Source: Palaemon carinicauda
Lineage: Eukaryota; Arthropoda; Malacostraca; Decapoda; Palaemonidae
Direction of reading: 5' to 3'
DNA: 64,000 nucleotides
Assembly (NCBI RefSeq): GCF_036898095.1
Contig: NC_090735.1
Location: 10,491,612-10,555,611, forward strand
The stretch's first letter is position 1, and each line of letters begins with the position of its first letter. The notes under the pieces were generated by a model that made no database searches, was not told the DNA's origin, and saw only the letters and a program-made list of their open reading frames with translations. The position numbers and the translations under genes were made by a program. Of this stretch, positions 1 to 10,906 are shown in pieces.

Positions 1-805
1 TTACTTTACGAAGAAAATTTGTTTTATACTTAGATGAATTAATATGGTTACGTGTTGTTTATCCAGCAATCCTGTTATCTTAAAGTCAATGCCAGTTGAA
101 GTATATTTAATCTTTCCAAATTTTTTAAAAACTATGCAAGTATTTTAAAACTATTCAAGTCTGGGATGGGATTGCTGTAGAAGTTTAAACGAAAGATATT
201 AAGAAATTACCTTTTCTTCTTTGCATCTAGACAACTGGATGTTCATTGAACTGTGATGTAAGATGATCTCATACATAATTCCTACCGAAAGTTTATTGCA
301 CATTTCATGCACGCTTCTTTTAAATCGATTCTCACTTCGTTGTAGTTAATTTCATTATACGTCCAAAACGAAATTTTGATAATATACGAAAGATTCGTAT
401 TTGCTTTGATTATGAAAAGTACCAAAATATTAAATTTTTAATGAGTGATGTAAGTTATGCTCATTTTTATTGAGGCTACTTTGCTTACCTTGATATACTG
501 TAGTAAACAGTTGACTTTACTTCCCTTAATATAGTAAATAATATATGTTTGTTTGTACGTAGGAAATTAATGAAAATTATAAAAAAATCATAGTTAGAAT
601 TAAATTTATCACTGATATCGTTGGCGTTAATATTTGGAAACTAGGGGAATGCGTCGTTTTACTTTAATTATTGGGAGTTTCAAATAGGGGTAGGTGGAAA
701 AAAGTATTTTATAAAAAAAACAGTTTCAGCAAGAATTTTTATGAGGGACTTTTTTTTGTACTCTCCACTAAGGCATTACGAACTTAATCACTTAATTGCG
801 AAAAT
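1..805. other. AT-rich sequence without recognisable gene
   Basis: No reading frame of useful length, no splice-flanked exon and no repeat that I recognise. It could be intergenic or upstream intronic sequence. Confidence 0.5.
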
Positions 806-1017
806 CAAGGGATGCTGAATTAAAGAGGTGCTGAACTCAAGGGGTGCTGAATTAAAGAGGTGCTGAATTCAAGGGGTGCTGAATTAAAGAGGTGCTGAAT
901 TCAAGGGGTGCTGAATTAAGGAGGTGCTGAATTCAAGGGGTTCTGAATTAAGGAGGTGCTGAATTCAAGGGGTGCTGAATTCAAGGGGTGCTGTATTAAG
1001 GAGGTGCTGAATTCAAG
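806..1017. repeat. Minisatellite, 16-bp half units in 32-bp pairs
   Basis: Two alternating 16-bp versions, one ending in GAATTAAA and one in GAATTCAAG, both beginning with GGTGCTGA, are repeated head to tail about thirteen times. Later copies drift (TTCTGAATT, GCTGTATTAAG). The higher-order 32-bp pairing suggests expansion as dimers. Confidence 0.85.
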
Positions 1018-1219
1018 AGAGCCCTTTAGTGTTAAAATATAAAATGTTTACTGCCTACTCACAGATACTTCATGTACCTTTACATAAGCCTCACTAATAT
1101 TTTCCTCCAACTTACATGAACTTCACCATTCAACTCATTTGCTAATGAAGTAGCATATTGAAAGTGTCAGCTGATGCAATGTCTAAATATCCTGGTGTCA
1201 TGAAACTGCAAATAGGAAG

Positions 1220-1221
<2 letters not shown>

Positions 1222-1287
<66 letters not shown>
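1222..1287. repeat. (TC)n microsatellite
   Basis: An uninterrupted TC run of about 66 bases. Several similar tracts occur in the first 8 kb (also 4751-4840, 6138-6193 and the GA tracts at 7350-7608). Confidence 0.97.
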
Positions 1288-1290
<3 letters not shown>

Positions 1291-1670
1291 AGGCAGCTTG
1301 ATAAGGCCTACAACGGGTAATCTGTATTAGGGTGTGTTAATTTAAAAGTAAATGTGAACATGCCAAAAATGTGAGATGTACAAAATAATAATCTTTTTTA
1401 AATTTTTAACCCATTGTTTTTAATGACATATTTTCTTTTATAATTAAAGCACTTAAAACTTTTAAGAATATAATCACCGGATTCTATTTTTCTCTTTAGG
1501 TATTCCATCACTGTCGATATAACGTTTATCGATGTATAGATCAGTCCTTAAGAATGTTGTGTAGTTAGTGCTAACATTGTTTGTGTTTTATTTTCTTGCC
1601 CTACGCTGCTCATTATCGCAACTGAATATAATGACAGCTGTGATGGATGGGATTAACCTCATTGTCATTG

Positions 1671-1698
1671 TAATAATAATAATAATAATAATAATAAT
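1671..1698. repeat. (AAT)n microsatellite
   Basis: A run of AAT/TAA triplets, possibly the tail of an older non-LTR element, since the LINE tails in this window end in similar AAT-rich repeats. Confidence 0.85.
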
Positions 1699-1814
1699 GT
1701 TTATTGGACCAAAAAATATTTACATACAAAAGATTTTCAAAAAATAAGACTCATTTCAAGCCCATGTGGAGAAGAGCTCTTCGGGTAATAATACCACGAT
1801 AGGGATCCCATTTT

Positions 1815-2157
1815 TACGAAATAAACTTACTTTTTGACCAGGGTTTCCTGCTTGGGTATCTGCTGGACTGGGGTTCGAGACCTACTCAGACTCAGTGGTT
1901 TCTTGTAGTGTCTGCAACCTCATCATCCTTGAGAGGTAGTGGTGGGTGGGTTAGAGGAAGCCTATGGGTCTACATGCTGGGTCATCAGCAGCTATTGGCT
2001 GGCCCTCCCTGGTTCTAGCTTGGATGGAGAGGATCTTGAGTACTGACAATATGTATATATGGTCAGTCTCTAGGCCATTGTCACTGTCCCTTGCATCTGC
2101 CATTCACGAGTTACCTTTAAACTATTACTGTTTACTGATACCCTTCGTATTTTAGAG
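1815..2157 (+). mobile_element. tRNA-derived SINE-like element
   Basis: The stretch GGTTCGAGACC at 1872-1882 matches the internal B-box of RNA polymerase III promoters (GGTTCGANNCC), as expected in the head of a tRNA-derived SINE. The body that follows is non-coding, contains a TATATGGTCAG segment and ends in a CTTTAAA-type tail near 2157. The boundaries are estimated. I did not find a clear A-box or target-site duplication, so SINE status rests on the B-box and the overall form. Confidence 0.5.
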
Positions 2158-2790
2158 CATAAAGTTCTTTAAGCAATTTAGATCATACTGCACTTATTTG
2201 GTGCTATTGACATCTATAATATTCCCCCATCTCGAATTAACGAAATTTGATTATGTAATGATGAGTGTTTTGAGGAGAAAGATTAAATTTATTAAATGAC
2301 ATCAAGTTTATGATACGGTCCTATTTATCGTATACCTTATCAGTTTCTGGGAATTTGACGAACTGATGAAGTGCCCGATAAAGGTAATCAATGCATTGAA
2401 AAGGCGTCATGGGGATTATTATCTTTCATTTGCCATCTCAACTCTTGGGCTTTCACTCATTGAACGCCTGTGAGTGTATATCTCCGCGGGGCTCCGTTGG
2501 TCTACTGCCGGTAGTGCCAGCTAGAGCGTGTGCATTCTCCTGGGCACTTAGTTGCCGGCTACTTGGCGTTGGTGTGTGCCCTACACAGTCAAGTACCTAG
2601 ATTCAGCCCTAACACACTATAGCAATCTTTTCAAACTGAAAATCGTCTTTTAAGTGTTTGAGTGATGATTGGTAAAGGACTGGTTTCGTGACGAATCGTG
2701 TGACCCTTGCAGATGGCCTCCAACCGCTGCAGATGATTCGTTGGGCGATGGAGAGAGAACAAACTGTGTCGATGTCACAACCAAAGTGCC
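2158..2790. other. Region upstream of candidate usp2 first exon
   Basis: Several short overlapping frames are open on both strands around 2609-2930, but none looks coding except the frame that opens at 2791. The segment is locally GC-richer than its surroundings and could hold a promoter and 5' UTR. No TATA box or initiator can be assigned with confidence. Confidence 0.35.
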
Positions 2791-3093
2791 ATGCGAACAA
2801 ACACTCACGGTCGTCGCCAAGTCACTCCCTCTCCCTCCAATGTTCCCCCTCTTCCTCCTCTCTCTCCCCCCGCCGAAGCAAGGGCATCCACCCCTTACCC
2901 TAAACATCGCACCGGCCACCTATCCATAATAATACAGTCCATTTGGGAAGCTTTGCCTGTTGTCTTTTTGGCCATATTGATTGGTGGACTCTTGATACTG
3001 TTTCTGAACTACCAACAACACGCGCAACGAGCTAAGAAGCCTATGGTTCGGTGCCCTCCCAAAGGGCAGCGTCGCTACAGAAGGCGTGGCAAG
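2791..3093 (+). CDS. usp2: Candidate first coding exon of usp2: Pro-rich head plus transmembrane segment
   Basis: The frame opens at ATG 2791 (the in-frame stop upstream is at 2734) and runs 101 codons to AAG|GTAGGC at 3093/3094, a good donor in phase 0; the next confirmed exon (7695) begins in phase 0. The predicted peptide has a Ser/Pro-rich first 40 residues, then a hydrophobic segment of about 21 residues (ALPVVFLAILIGGLLILFLN) and a strongly basic stretch ending RRYRRRGK. Basic residues after the segment suggest a signal-anchor with the catalytic domain in the cytosol. If not spliced, the frame would stop eight codons later at 3123. It may instead belong to a small separate membrane protein; no transcript evidence is available. 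Confidence 0.5.
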
Positions 3094-3501
3094 GTAGGCA
3101 CTAGCGAGAACGATTTGCCATAGGCACTCTCCACCCCATCTACTGTGGAGCTGATATCCCCTTGATGTTAAAAGGGTAACAATTAATTCTTAAAAATTTT
3201 TTTTTTTTTTAAATTAGCTGTTTTGGAATCTTATTTTTCTACATTTTTAACATATTTAAAATTTTCGTACTTTTGTAACTATTTACCTTACTGTACACTA
3301 AAATTTTGATCTTTTTGTTTATTGAAAGGTAGCCAACACTTGGTAGTGTGGCCATCGCTTTATACTTCCTCCCATATTCGTGTATTGGCTGGATTATGTT
3401 TAGTCTTTCCACAAGTAACTTTTGATGCCTTTGGCACTCCGCCTGAAGGGGTGCCTCACATCACACTCCTTTGTTCTTGCCATCGTCCTGATATGTGCGT
3501 G

Positions 3502-3503
<2 letters not shown>

Positions 3504-3559
<56 letters not shown>
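3504..3559. repeat. (TA)n microsatellite
   Basis: A pure TA run of about 56 bases. A second, longer run lies at 3752-3833 and a third at 8073-8126. Confidence 0.97.
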
Positions 3560-3560
<1 letters not shown>

Positions 3561-3748
3561 TATCGTACGTGATCCGTCAAAAATTACGATTAAATATGTA
3601 GGTAGATATGCACACATACACGCACATCCCTTTCACCAGGGTATGACTATTTTCACTCCTCCTAACCGAGGAATGGGGAGAGCTGAGTGTGACCTGAAAT
3701 ATACAATATATAGCCAGACACTTGCTCTTTATTATATAAGGGCATATG

Positions 3749-3751
<3 letters not shown>

Positions 3752-3833
<82 letters not shown>
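3752..3833. repeat. (AT)n microsatellite
   Basis: A pure AT run of about 82 bases. It creates the Tyr/Ile-alternating false frames seen on both strands here. Confidence 0.97.
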
Positions 3834-3834
<1 letters not shown>

Positions 3835-4189
3835 TGTATATATACATTTTTATGTATATAGCCCTTGAAAGATTGTTAGAACCTGACATCATCATATTCT
3901 GTGATTCCTTATCATACATCGACAGAATTATACACGATCATGAAGATAGTGTTATCTGATAGTTTTATCTCCAGCGAGAGTACATTTAGTATTAGCTCAT
4001 TATTTAATTTTTACTTAATGTTTTCATTGATTAGATTAGAGAATGTCTGCCTGATAATGATCTACGAAGTTATTTTAAATCGACCTTTAGGACTGAAATA
4101 GAACATCTCAGAAATTACTTAGTTTTCGGATATTTCATAATTCTCTCTTTAAATTATATTTACTTTTTAATTTTAACTTCATGAGAGAT

Positions 4190-4475
4190 TGCTTAAGTGC
4201 CGTATGTGGATGAGATCATGGTGAGGGATAGATAGAGATGGTTTGGACATGCTCTTCACACTCCCCAAGAGAGATTAGTTCACCAAATTTTCAACTGGTC
4301 CCCACTAGGCACTAGAATAGTTGGAAGAACCCAGGCCTACATGGCTGAGGACTATGAAGCATGGAATAGATGATTGATGGAGAAGTATCGATTTAAAAGC
4401 TCAAAAGATAGAGACAACTGGCGAGTCGAAGCCCTTTGTGTCAATAGGCGTAGGAACAGATGATGAATGCAGATT
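4190..4475 (+). mobile_element. Decayed C-terminal fragment of a non-LTR retrotransposon
   Basis: One forward frame reads RWFGHALHTPQERL, then GRTQAYMAEDYEAWNR, a stop, and later RDNWRVEAL. This is the RWFGH...GRP...W...R..WR pattern found at the very C-terminus of RTE/L2-like reverse transcriptase ORFs; a better preserved example in this window is at 50447-51610. It contains internal stops and has no upstream RT domain, so it is a 5'-truncated relic in the presumed first intron of usp2. Confidence 0.6.
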
Positions 4476-4749
4476 AAGATGCACTAGGTCTTCAAGATAT
4501 CAATGTAGTATATTGGTTATTTTCTTAGACATTTTGTCATTTTCTTCCGTTTTAACTTTTTTTAAGGGATATAATGATGATAAGCCACTCTTAGAATCAT
4601 AATGTACTTTATAAAGATGTGTGAAACTGAGACTGCAGGAGGAGAGAGGGCGGAGGAATACTTATGCTATAAGAGAGCTGCTATGTAACGTTTCATTACG
4701 CAATATATGGTATTAGATAACAAAACCTCCCTCTCAACTACTGTATCAG

Positions 4750-4750
<1 letters not shown>

Positions 4751-4840
<90 letters not shown>
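4751..4840. repeat. (CT)n microsatellite
   Basis: A CT run of about 90 bases with one TTT interruption near 4813. Confidence 0.97.
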
Positions 4841-5621
4841 AGTATTCTTCTTATAAAGTTCATTTCATTATAATAATAATTATCATCATTTTGACCAGAT
4901 ATAATGTCTAATGAAATGCCATTGTCTAAAAATATAGAATAGTAGGAAGCATTTTATATGAAAATGTAGCCTCATTTATAACACAATGAATTAAAACTAA
5001 TCTATAAATAAACAAAGGAAGAAAGTTATTTATAGATTTCTTAAGGAAACATTTCTTCTTTTCAAATGTTTATTATATTTCAAGACTTCCTTCAACATGA
5101 CGCCAAAACTTTCGAATGTCGAGAATTTATAAAATAAGAAATATTTTATTCAAGAAGAAACTGAAGACTGTCTTATTCTCTTAAGTGTTTCGATAATGTG
5201 AATTTGACAATAAACACGTAATGCAGCGTTGTGAAAAATACCTTAAGAATGTATTCGATATACTGATCTTGTAGGTCCTGTAGAGAGTAGGATTCCATTA
5301 CGTGATAGGACCAGGAAAGCATTCCTTATTTACTTTACTTTAAGGGCTGCTTATCTTGTCCTGTACAGCAGGGGAACCCGACTCTCTTCAGGACCTCCAC
5401 GGTCGTTTTATGATGTATAATTTTACATATTTTTATTGACAATTTGCGATCTTTGCTAAGAATACAGGAAGGATCGCAGGCTCACTGTGGCATTTGTCCT
5501 CCACTATGACCTAGAATGTGGGTTACCTCATTGTTTTCGAGTGCAAAAGACACATAGCGGTCATGTGGGATAGGGGAACCTGAGGGGCATAATTGACTGT
5601 CTTTTGTTTATTCCCACCGAA

Positions 5622-5884
5622 ATCACTTGCTTGAGGTTACACTTGAGCACACTATTCTATCGTATTTCTCTTCCTATTGTTCTATACGAGTTTTTATAGT
5701 TTATATAAGATATTTATTTTAATGTTGTTACGTTTCTTAGAATATTTTACTTCCCTTTTTTTCTTTCTTCACTGGGCTATTTTCCCTGCTTGGGGCCCCT
5801 GGGCTTACTGTATAGCATCCTGCTTTTCCAACTAGGGTTGTAGCTTGGCAAGTAATGATAATAAAGATAATAAACGCAATCAAC
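5622..5884 (+). mobile_element. Short non-autonomous element with LINE head and tail
   Basis: The first part (CTTGCTTGAGGTTACACTTG and CACACTATTCTATC) matches the 5' leader of the - strand LINE at 12515-16130. The second part (CACTGGGCTATTTTCCCTG, TTCCAACTAGGGTTGTAGCT and an AATGATAATAA tail) matches that LINE's 3' end. All of the coding region is missing. A similar copy lies at 11861-12113. It looks like an internally deleted derivative mobilised by the LINE. Confidence 0.65.
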
Positions 5885-6135
5885 ATAGCGTTCCGTCAAA
5901 ACGAATGAATGGTTTTAGAAACAAAGTTATACTTCCAGGTGATTTCAGTTTCTGAAAATAGATAATACATCGAATTGATAAGAGAGATAAGAGTTATTTA
6001 ACTTACATTATCATCTTAGTTTGCAAGGCAATGGTGATGTAAAGTCATTGCCTTGACGTTTTTGTTTCTTCAAAATATCTATTTTTAGGATCCCTCGATG
6101 TCTGCTATCCTAAAATGTTAGCATTATACAACCAA

Positions 6136-6137
<2 letters not shown>

Positions 6138-6193
<56 letters not shown>
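6138..6193. repeat. (CT)n microsatellite
   Basis: A pure CT run of about 56 bases in intronic sequence upstream of the usp2 catalytic exons. Confidence 0.97.
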
Positions 6194-6195
<2 letters not shown>

Positions 6196-6645
6196 CAGAG
6201 TACGGCTTTACCAAAGGTCTGTTATATCACCTCGTTAAAAGTTACGGGGTATCTTAAAAAGTATAAGTTGCTCTGTAACCGGAATACTCATTGTAACTTT
6301 CAGTCAGTTTTCGGGAGCGTGTCCTTGTATCTTCAGTTTCCAAAATTAGATACATTTCCTTCGTGGCTTTATGCTTGAGGCTGTTTCTCTGAACCCTGTC
6401 TTGTCCATTGTAATACGTAATAGAAAAATGCCAACTCATGGCGTCGTCTGTTGTACAATATCTCCACTGCTGCCCTTTTTAATCTGGTATTGCTCAAGGC
6501 CATTGCTAACAGTTGCGACATTTACTATAAAGTTTAAACAAAGCATTTTATGGTTTGATTTGGTTTTAGCAGGTATTAAATACAGTAGGACTTATTACAG
6601 TATTGCAGTTTATATGGATTTCGGCAATGGTAACTGCAGTGTGCG

Positions 6646-7052
6646 TAGATTACATTACGGCCCTAGGAGTGTGAAGATAAAGTTATTTTAAACTGAAAGG
6701 TGGTGAAATACTACGGAATTACATTATGGCTGTAGGAATGTAGATAGTTATTTTAAGCTGAAAGGTGGTGAAATACTACGGAATTACATTATGGCCGTTG
6801 GAATGTAAAGATAGGTATTTTAAGCTGAAAGATGGTGAAATACTACGGAATTACATTATGGCCGTAGGAATGTAAAGATAGGTATTTTAAGCTGAAAGGT
6901 GGTGAAATACTACGGAATTACATTATGGCCGTAGGAATGTAAAGATAGGTATTTTAAGCTGAAAGGTGGTGAAATACTACGGAATTACATTATGGCCGTA
7001 GGAATGTAAAAATAGTTATTTTAAGCTGAAAGGTGATGAAATACTACGGAAT
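6646..7052. repeat. 67-bp tandem satellite, about six copies
   Basis: The anchor GAAATACTACGG recurs at 6705, 6770, 6837, 6904, 6971 and 7038: one 65-bp period, then four exact 67-bp periods. Inner copies are nearly identical and the first is the most diverged, so expansion of the inner units looks recent. No open frame crosses it. Confidence 0.92.
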
Positions 7053-7344
7053 TGTAACGTTCGATTCAAAGTTATTTAAGATGTAACTACGAGTAACTGA
7101 AATTTTTATTAAAAGTATTCATTACAGTTTCAGATTTACAATAAAAAAAGGTGTTTTCAAGTATCAGCTTCACGGAGGAGGATATTAATTATGATAATAA
7201 GGTTTAGGTGCTGGCTATTTCAAGTCATGTTTTTATATTTATAAGTATTTCCTTGGACGATTTCCATAACTTTTGAAACGTCATTGTTTTCAACTTTAAA
7301 AATTCATCATCTTTATTTTTCTATAAAATTACAGGTTGCATAAA

Positions 7345-7348
<4 letters not shown>

Positions 7349-7399
<51 letters not shown>

Positions 7400-7444
7400 G
7401 CCTAGTACTGTAGTAAGGTTAGGTATTTAAGGCACCATTCAGCA

Positions 7445-7509
<65 letters not shown>

Positions 7510-7554
7510 GCCTAGTAAAGTAGTAAGGTTAGGTATTTAAGGCACCATTCAGCA

Positions 7555-7609
<55 letters not shown>

Positions 7610-7660
7610 GCCTAGTACTGTAGTAAGGTTAGGTAATTATGGCACAATTCAGCAATTATT
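7349..7660. repeat. Triplicated block: (GA)n plus a 58-bp constant segment
   Basis: Three head-to-tail copies, each a GA tract of about 45-60 bases followed by a constant segment beginning CGCCTAGTA and ending CAGCAATATGA. The third copy differs slightly (AATTATGGCACAATTC). The block ends just upstream of the splice acceptor at 7693-7694. It is therefore a compound microsatellite duplicated as a unit beside an exon. Confidence 0.93.
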
Positions 7661-7694
7661 GTTGCATATTCTTACTATCTTCTATATATTGCAG

Positions 7695-7820
7695 GATGAA
7701 GGTTCCCCACCTCGCCGACACCAAACCACCGTTAGCAACAGCAGCTGTAACAGTAGCATTGGTGGTACCTCCCTTAGCGAAAATAATGGTCTTGTGGGCC
7801 TACGAAATATTGGAAATACG
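7695..7820 (+). CDS. usp2: usp2 exon encoding linker and start of the Cys box
   Basis: Flanked by TTGCAG (7689-7694) and GTAAGT (7821-7826). Forty-two codons in phase 0 at both ends. The first 30 residues are a Ser/Asn-rich linker with a DEGSPPRRH opening; the exon ends with NGLVGLRNIGNT, the residues just before the catalytic cysteine. Confidence 0.92.
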
Positions 7821-8069
7821 GTAAGTCCAACAAGGTACCCCGCAGAGTGAATGAAATTTGTAATGTTCGTTCTGTGACACTGCTTTTATTAATATAAAGG
7901 TTGAAGTTAAAGTTTTCATAAACAATTAACACGGATTTATCTGTGCTTTCATTTAGTTCTTGAAGGTTAAATTATTTTCATGGTTATATAGTGTTATTTT
8001 AATATTCTCTGTAGTAGCTCACTATAACGTTTAAGATAAGACTAACGATGATAGTGGTCCTATTTCGTC

Positions 8070-8072
<3 letters not shown>

Positions 8073-8126
<54 letters not shown>
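8073..8126. repeat. (AT)n microsatellite in usp2 intron
   Basis: An AT run of about 54 bases between the two exons that make up the Cys box. Confidence 0.95.
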
Positions 8127-8129
<3 letters not shown>

Positions 8130-8438
8130 AAATATATATGAAAGGTTTGTTCTAATAATTAATTTAATCATCAGTTAGTTAATGTGTTTCTATCCCTTTT
8201 ACTCCTAATAATTTGTCAAGCACCTTAACATATAAAGGGCAAACACCTGACAATAAAGAAGGGACTCGGATTATAAGATATTAGCTGGTACAGAGAAACT
8301 AACTAATAGTTCTATATGGAATATTGAATTGCAGCATTTGGAATTTAATCTAAAGGTTATACTGCAACCATTTTATAAATACGCTGAAACATTTTTTTTT
8401 TTTATTTTAATTTATGATGAAAACTTTTTACATTTCAG

Positions 8439-8565
8439 TGTTTCATGAACAGTGTTACGCAGTGTTTAAGCAATACACGTTGTCTTCTTGAGTATTTGGT
8501 GCAAGATGGGTACTCTTCAGATATCAATACAACAATATCTACAATGAAAGGCGACCTTGTTCGAG
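8439..8565 (+). CDS. usp2: usp2 exon starting at the catalytic cysteine
   Basis: The acceptor ATTTCAG ends at 8438. The first codon, TGT, is the USP nucleophile; the peptide opens CFMNSVTQCLSNTRCLLEYL, as expected after GLRNIGNT. The donor at 8566 (G|GTTGGT) leaves phase 1. The middle (DGYSSDINTTISTMKGDLVR) corresponds to the variable loop before the ALVEEFA helix of mammalian USP2. Confidence 0.93.
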
Positions 8566-9461
8566 GTTGGTTATGCTCCATTGGTCTTTTATTTTTGCAT
8601 AATGACAACTTGGTATTCATTCTCAGTTAGTGGTTTATTATGAGCAGATCCAAATCCATCCAGAAAAGGATATTGTTTGACTTGTGAAAGTAGTACAGAA
8701 GTGGAATATGATTAGTAATCAGAGATACAGTATTACTCTGGTGCAACATTTGCCCTCTTTCTTTTACTAATAATCAAGGGAGTGACAATTATGTCAAGAG
8801 AAAAATTTACTATTATGCCTTTTGTAAACAAAGAGTTAAGGGGAAAAAAACTCCAATTACATGCTCATTTATTCTTGGTATCTTCCTTACACATTTCATT
8901 ATCGATCTTTCTAGGTACAGGTACTGTACAACATCCTTTTGTACATGTCAATTTTCAAATACATGTTCTTTTTCAAGTAAGGATAAAAATAAGTCAGTAA
9001 CCTGTTTTAAAATTTGATTTTGTTAGATAGATTATTTTTAGTTTAGAAATCTACACTGAGGGGCATATTGAATATGTTAGTTTTACAGAGTTAACTGAGG
9101 ATTGGATTGGATTTATGAATGTGGGCTATATGTTTGGCCAGGTTTGATATCAGTTTTGTATGAATAACTAGTGGCTTCAAAGTCTTGTTCCTCTATCTTG
9201 TTCCAAAGGTCACAATGTATTTATAACAAATTCAATAGTAATGTAAATTATTTTGTCACTCACGTTATTCCCTAGTACAGTACAGTACAGTATTGTATTA
9301 CTGTATTTGTTAATATCAGAGTTCCTGTGCCAAGATAATTTAATTGAAATCTTTTGCAGTATCATTTAGAATATTGATCAAACTTTCAAATATTGAAATA
9401 TTCAAAGTGCTTTCACAGCATTGTGAATGGTGACTAAGATTTTCCTCAACTATCTTTGCAG

Positions 9462-9693
9462 CCTTTGCTAATCTTCTTACCGATATGTGGAATGAGGGCA
9501 GTGACAGCAGTCGAGCCCTAAATACGGGACCATTTAAATCTCAGATTCAGAGATTTGCTCCAGCATTCTCAGGGTACCAACAGCATGATGCTCAGGAATT
9601 CTTGCGGAAACTGCTAGAGGGTCTTCATGAAGATGTCAATCGTGTCATATTGAAACCAAAGCCCATTACAGAGGATATTGATGATGAATTAAA
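9462..9693 (+). CDS. usp2: usp2 exon with QQHDAQEFL block
   Basis: The acceptor TTTGCAG ends at 9461 and the donor AA|GTGAGT is at 9694. The peptide (FANLLTDMW..., then FKSQIQRFAPAFSGYQQHDA, QEFLRKLLEGLHEDVNRVIL) carries the conserved QDAQEF-type block with a His substitution (QQHDAQEF). The exon enters in phase 1 and leaves with two bases of an Asn codon. Confidence 0.94.
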
Positions 9694-10023
9694 GTGAGTA
9701 CAGCACAAGCAATTTATGCATGTTGGTTATGCAATATGAATACTGCATGCATAACTTCGGAGGTAGTGTCTATCAATGTGCATGCATATCTCAAGATGAA
9801 ATATGGGTTAACTGTGAAAGTGATATCATGCATAATACATGAATATTAGCTATCCTATAAATAGAACGTGAAAGTTATTTACATTGAAGAGTTTAGACAA
9901 AACTTAAAGAAATGTGTAAATGTATTAATAAAATGAAGCATTATATTAATTGTAAATATAAAAACTAAAATTTGCCCTTTTGACTTTAAAATGTTTATTT
10001 ACTGTACTATTATTCTATTTCAG

Positions 10024-10270
10024 TGACAACCAAAAAGCCATGGAATCATGGAAGCGTTATTTACGATATGATGACAGCAAAATTGTTGACATGTTTGTTG
10101 GGCAATTGAAGTCCTGTTTGCAGTGTTCTGTTTGTGGTCATAGTTCTGTGACCTTTGACCCATTTTGGGATCTCAGTTTACCTATTCCTAGCAAATCAGG
10201 CCAGGTCAGATTATCACAGTGCCTTGAGCTCTTCACCAAAGAGGAGGTTCTTGATGGAGATGAAAGACCT
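10024..10270 (+). CDS. usp2: usp2 exon with first zinc CxxC pair
   Basis: The acceptor TATTTCAG ends at 10023 and the donor CCT|GTAAGT is at 10271. It encodes SWKRYLRYDDSKIVDMFVGQ, LKSCLQCSVCGHSSVTFDPF and WDLSLPIP, then LFTKEEVLDGDERP. CSVC is the first half of the structural zinc site of USP2-type fingers. Confidence 0.95.
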
Positions 10271-10827
10271 GTAAGTGCATCTTACTTTATTTTAATTTAA
10301 TGCAATATCAAGTTTTCCATTTCATACTTATATTCATAAAAGATAATTTCTTGTACTCCATACACTAAATGCGATTGCCGATGTTTTTTATGTGTAAATA
10401 CTCGTATTACTGCAGTTTAAGGTTTGGCAATAATTAACTATCAATGTTATTTGGCTAATGTTGTTGCACAGTGGAATTTGAAATAAAAAAGTCTGTGAAA
10501 TTTTTATCATTATTGGTTGTAATCGGTTATTATGCTGCAACTAAATTTTTTTTATTTTTCAAAAACTCTCCCTTGGTAAAAGATTACAGTTTTTTTATTG
10601 CAAAAATTCTTGATGAAATTGAATATTGTGCAAAGATTTATTTCTATTTGCTTGAGGTGAATGACCACATTTTGTAAACTTTCCAAATTTTTGTAAATTA
10701 GTATTGAATCATTTACTTTGATGCTGTTAGAAATTTATTTCCTATTTATATCTCATACTGAACAAAGACTGTTTTATTATATTGCTAAATACTTCTGTAA
10801 TTAACACAAGTATTTTCTGTTTTGCAG

Positions 10828-10906
10828 ACATGTTCAAAATGTAAGGAAAGAAGAAAAATGACAAAGTCATTCAGCATACAGAAGTTCCCCAAAGTCCTCG
10901 TCTTAC
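10828..10906 (+). CDS. usp2: usp2 exon with second zinc CxxC pair
   Basis: The acceptor TTTTGCAG ends at 10827 and the donor C|GTATCC is at 10907. It encodes TCSKCKERRKMTKSFSIQKF and PKVLVL plus the first base of His. CSKC completes the zinc site. The following intron is 6.5 kb because of inserted elements. Confidence 0.93.

Noticed and set aside
1872..1882. Functional tRNA gene
   Set aside because: Only the B-box is present. No cloverleaf with acceptor and anticodon arms could be formed around it; a SINE head fits better.
2650..2929. Overlapping frames on both strands upstream of the candidate first usp2 exon
   Set aside because: They are mutually overlapping, have no splice logic or recognisable motif, and are explained by the locally stop-poor composition.
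3322..3919. Frames with Tyr/Ile runs on both strands
   Set aside because: They are translations of the (TA)n tracts.
7557..7850. A 97-residue frame starting with an Arg-Glu run before the usp2 exon
   Set aside because: The first part is the GA microsatellite. Only the part after the acceptor at 7694 is coding, and it belongs to usp2.
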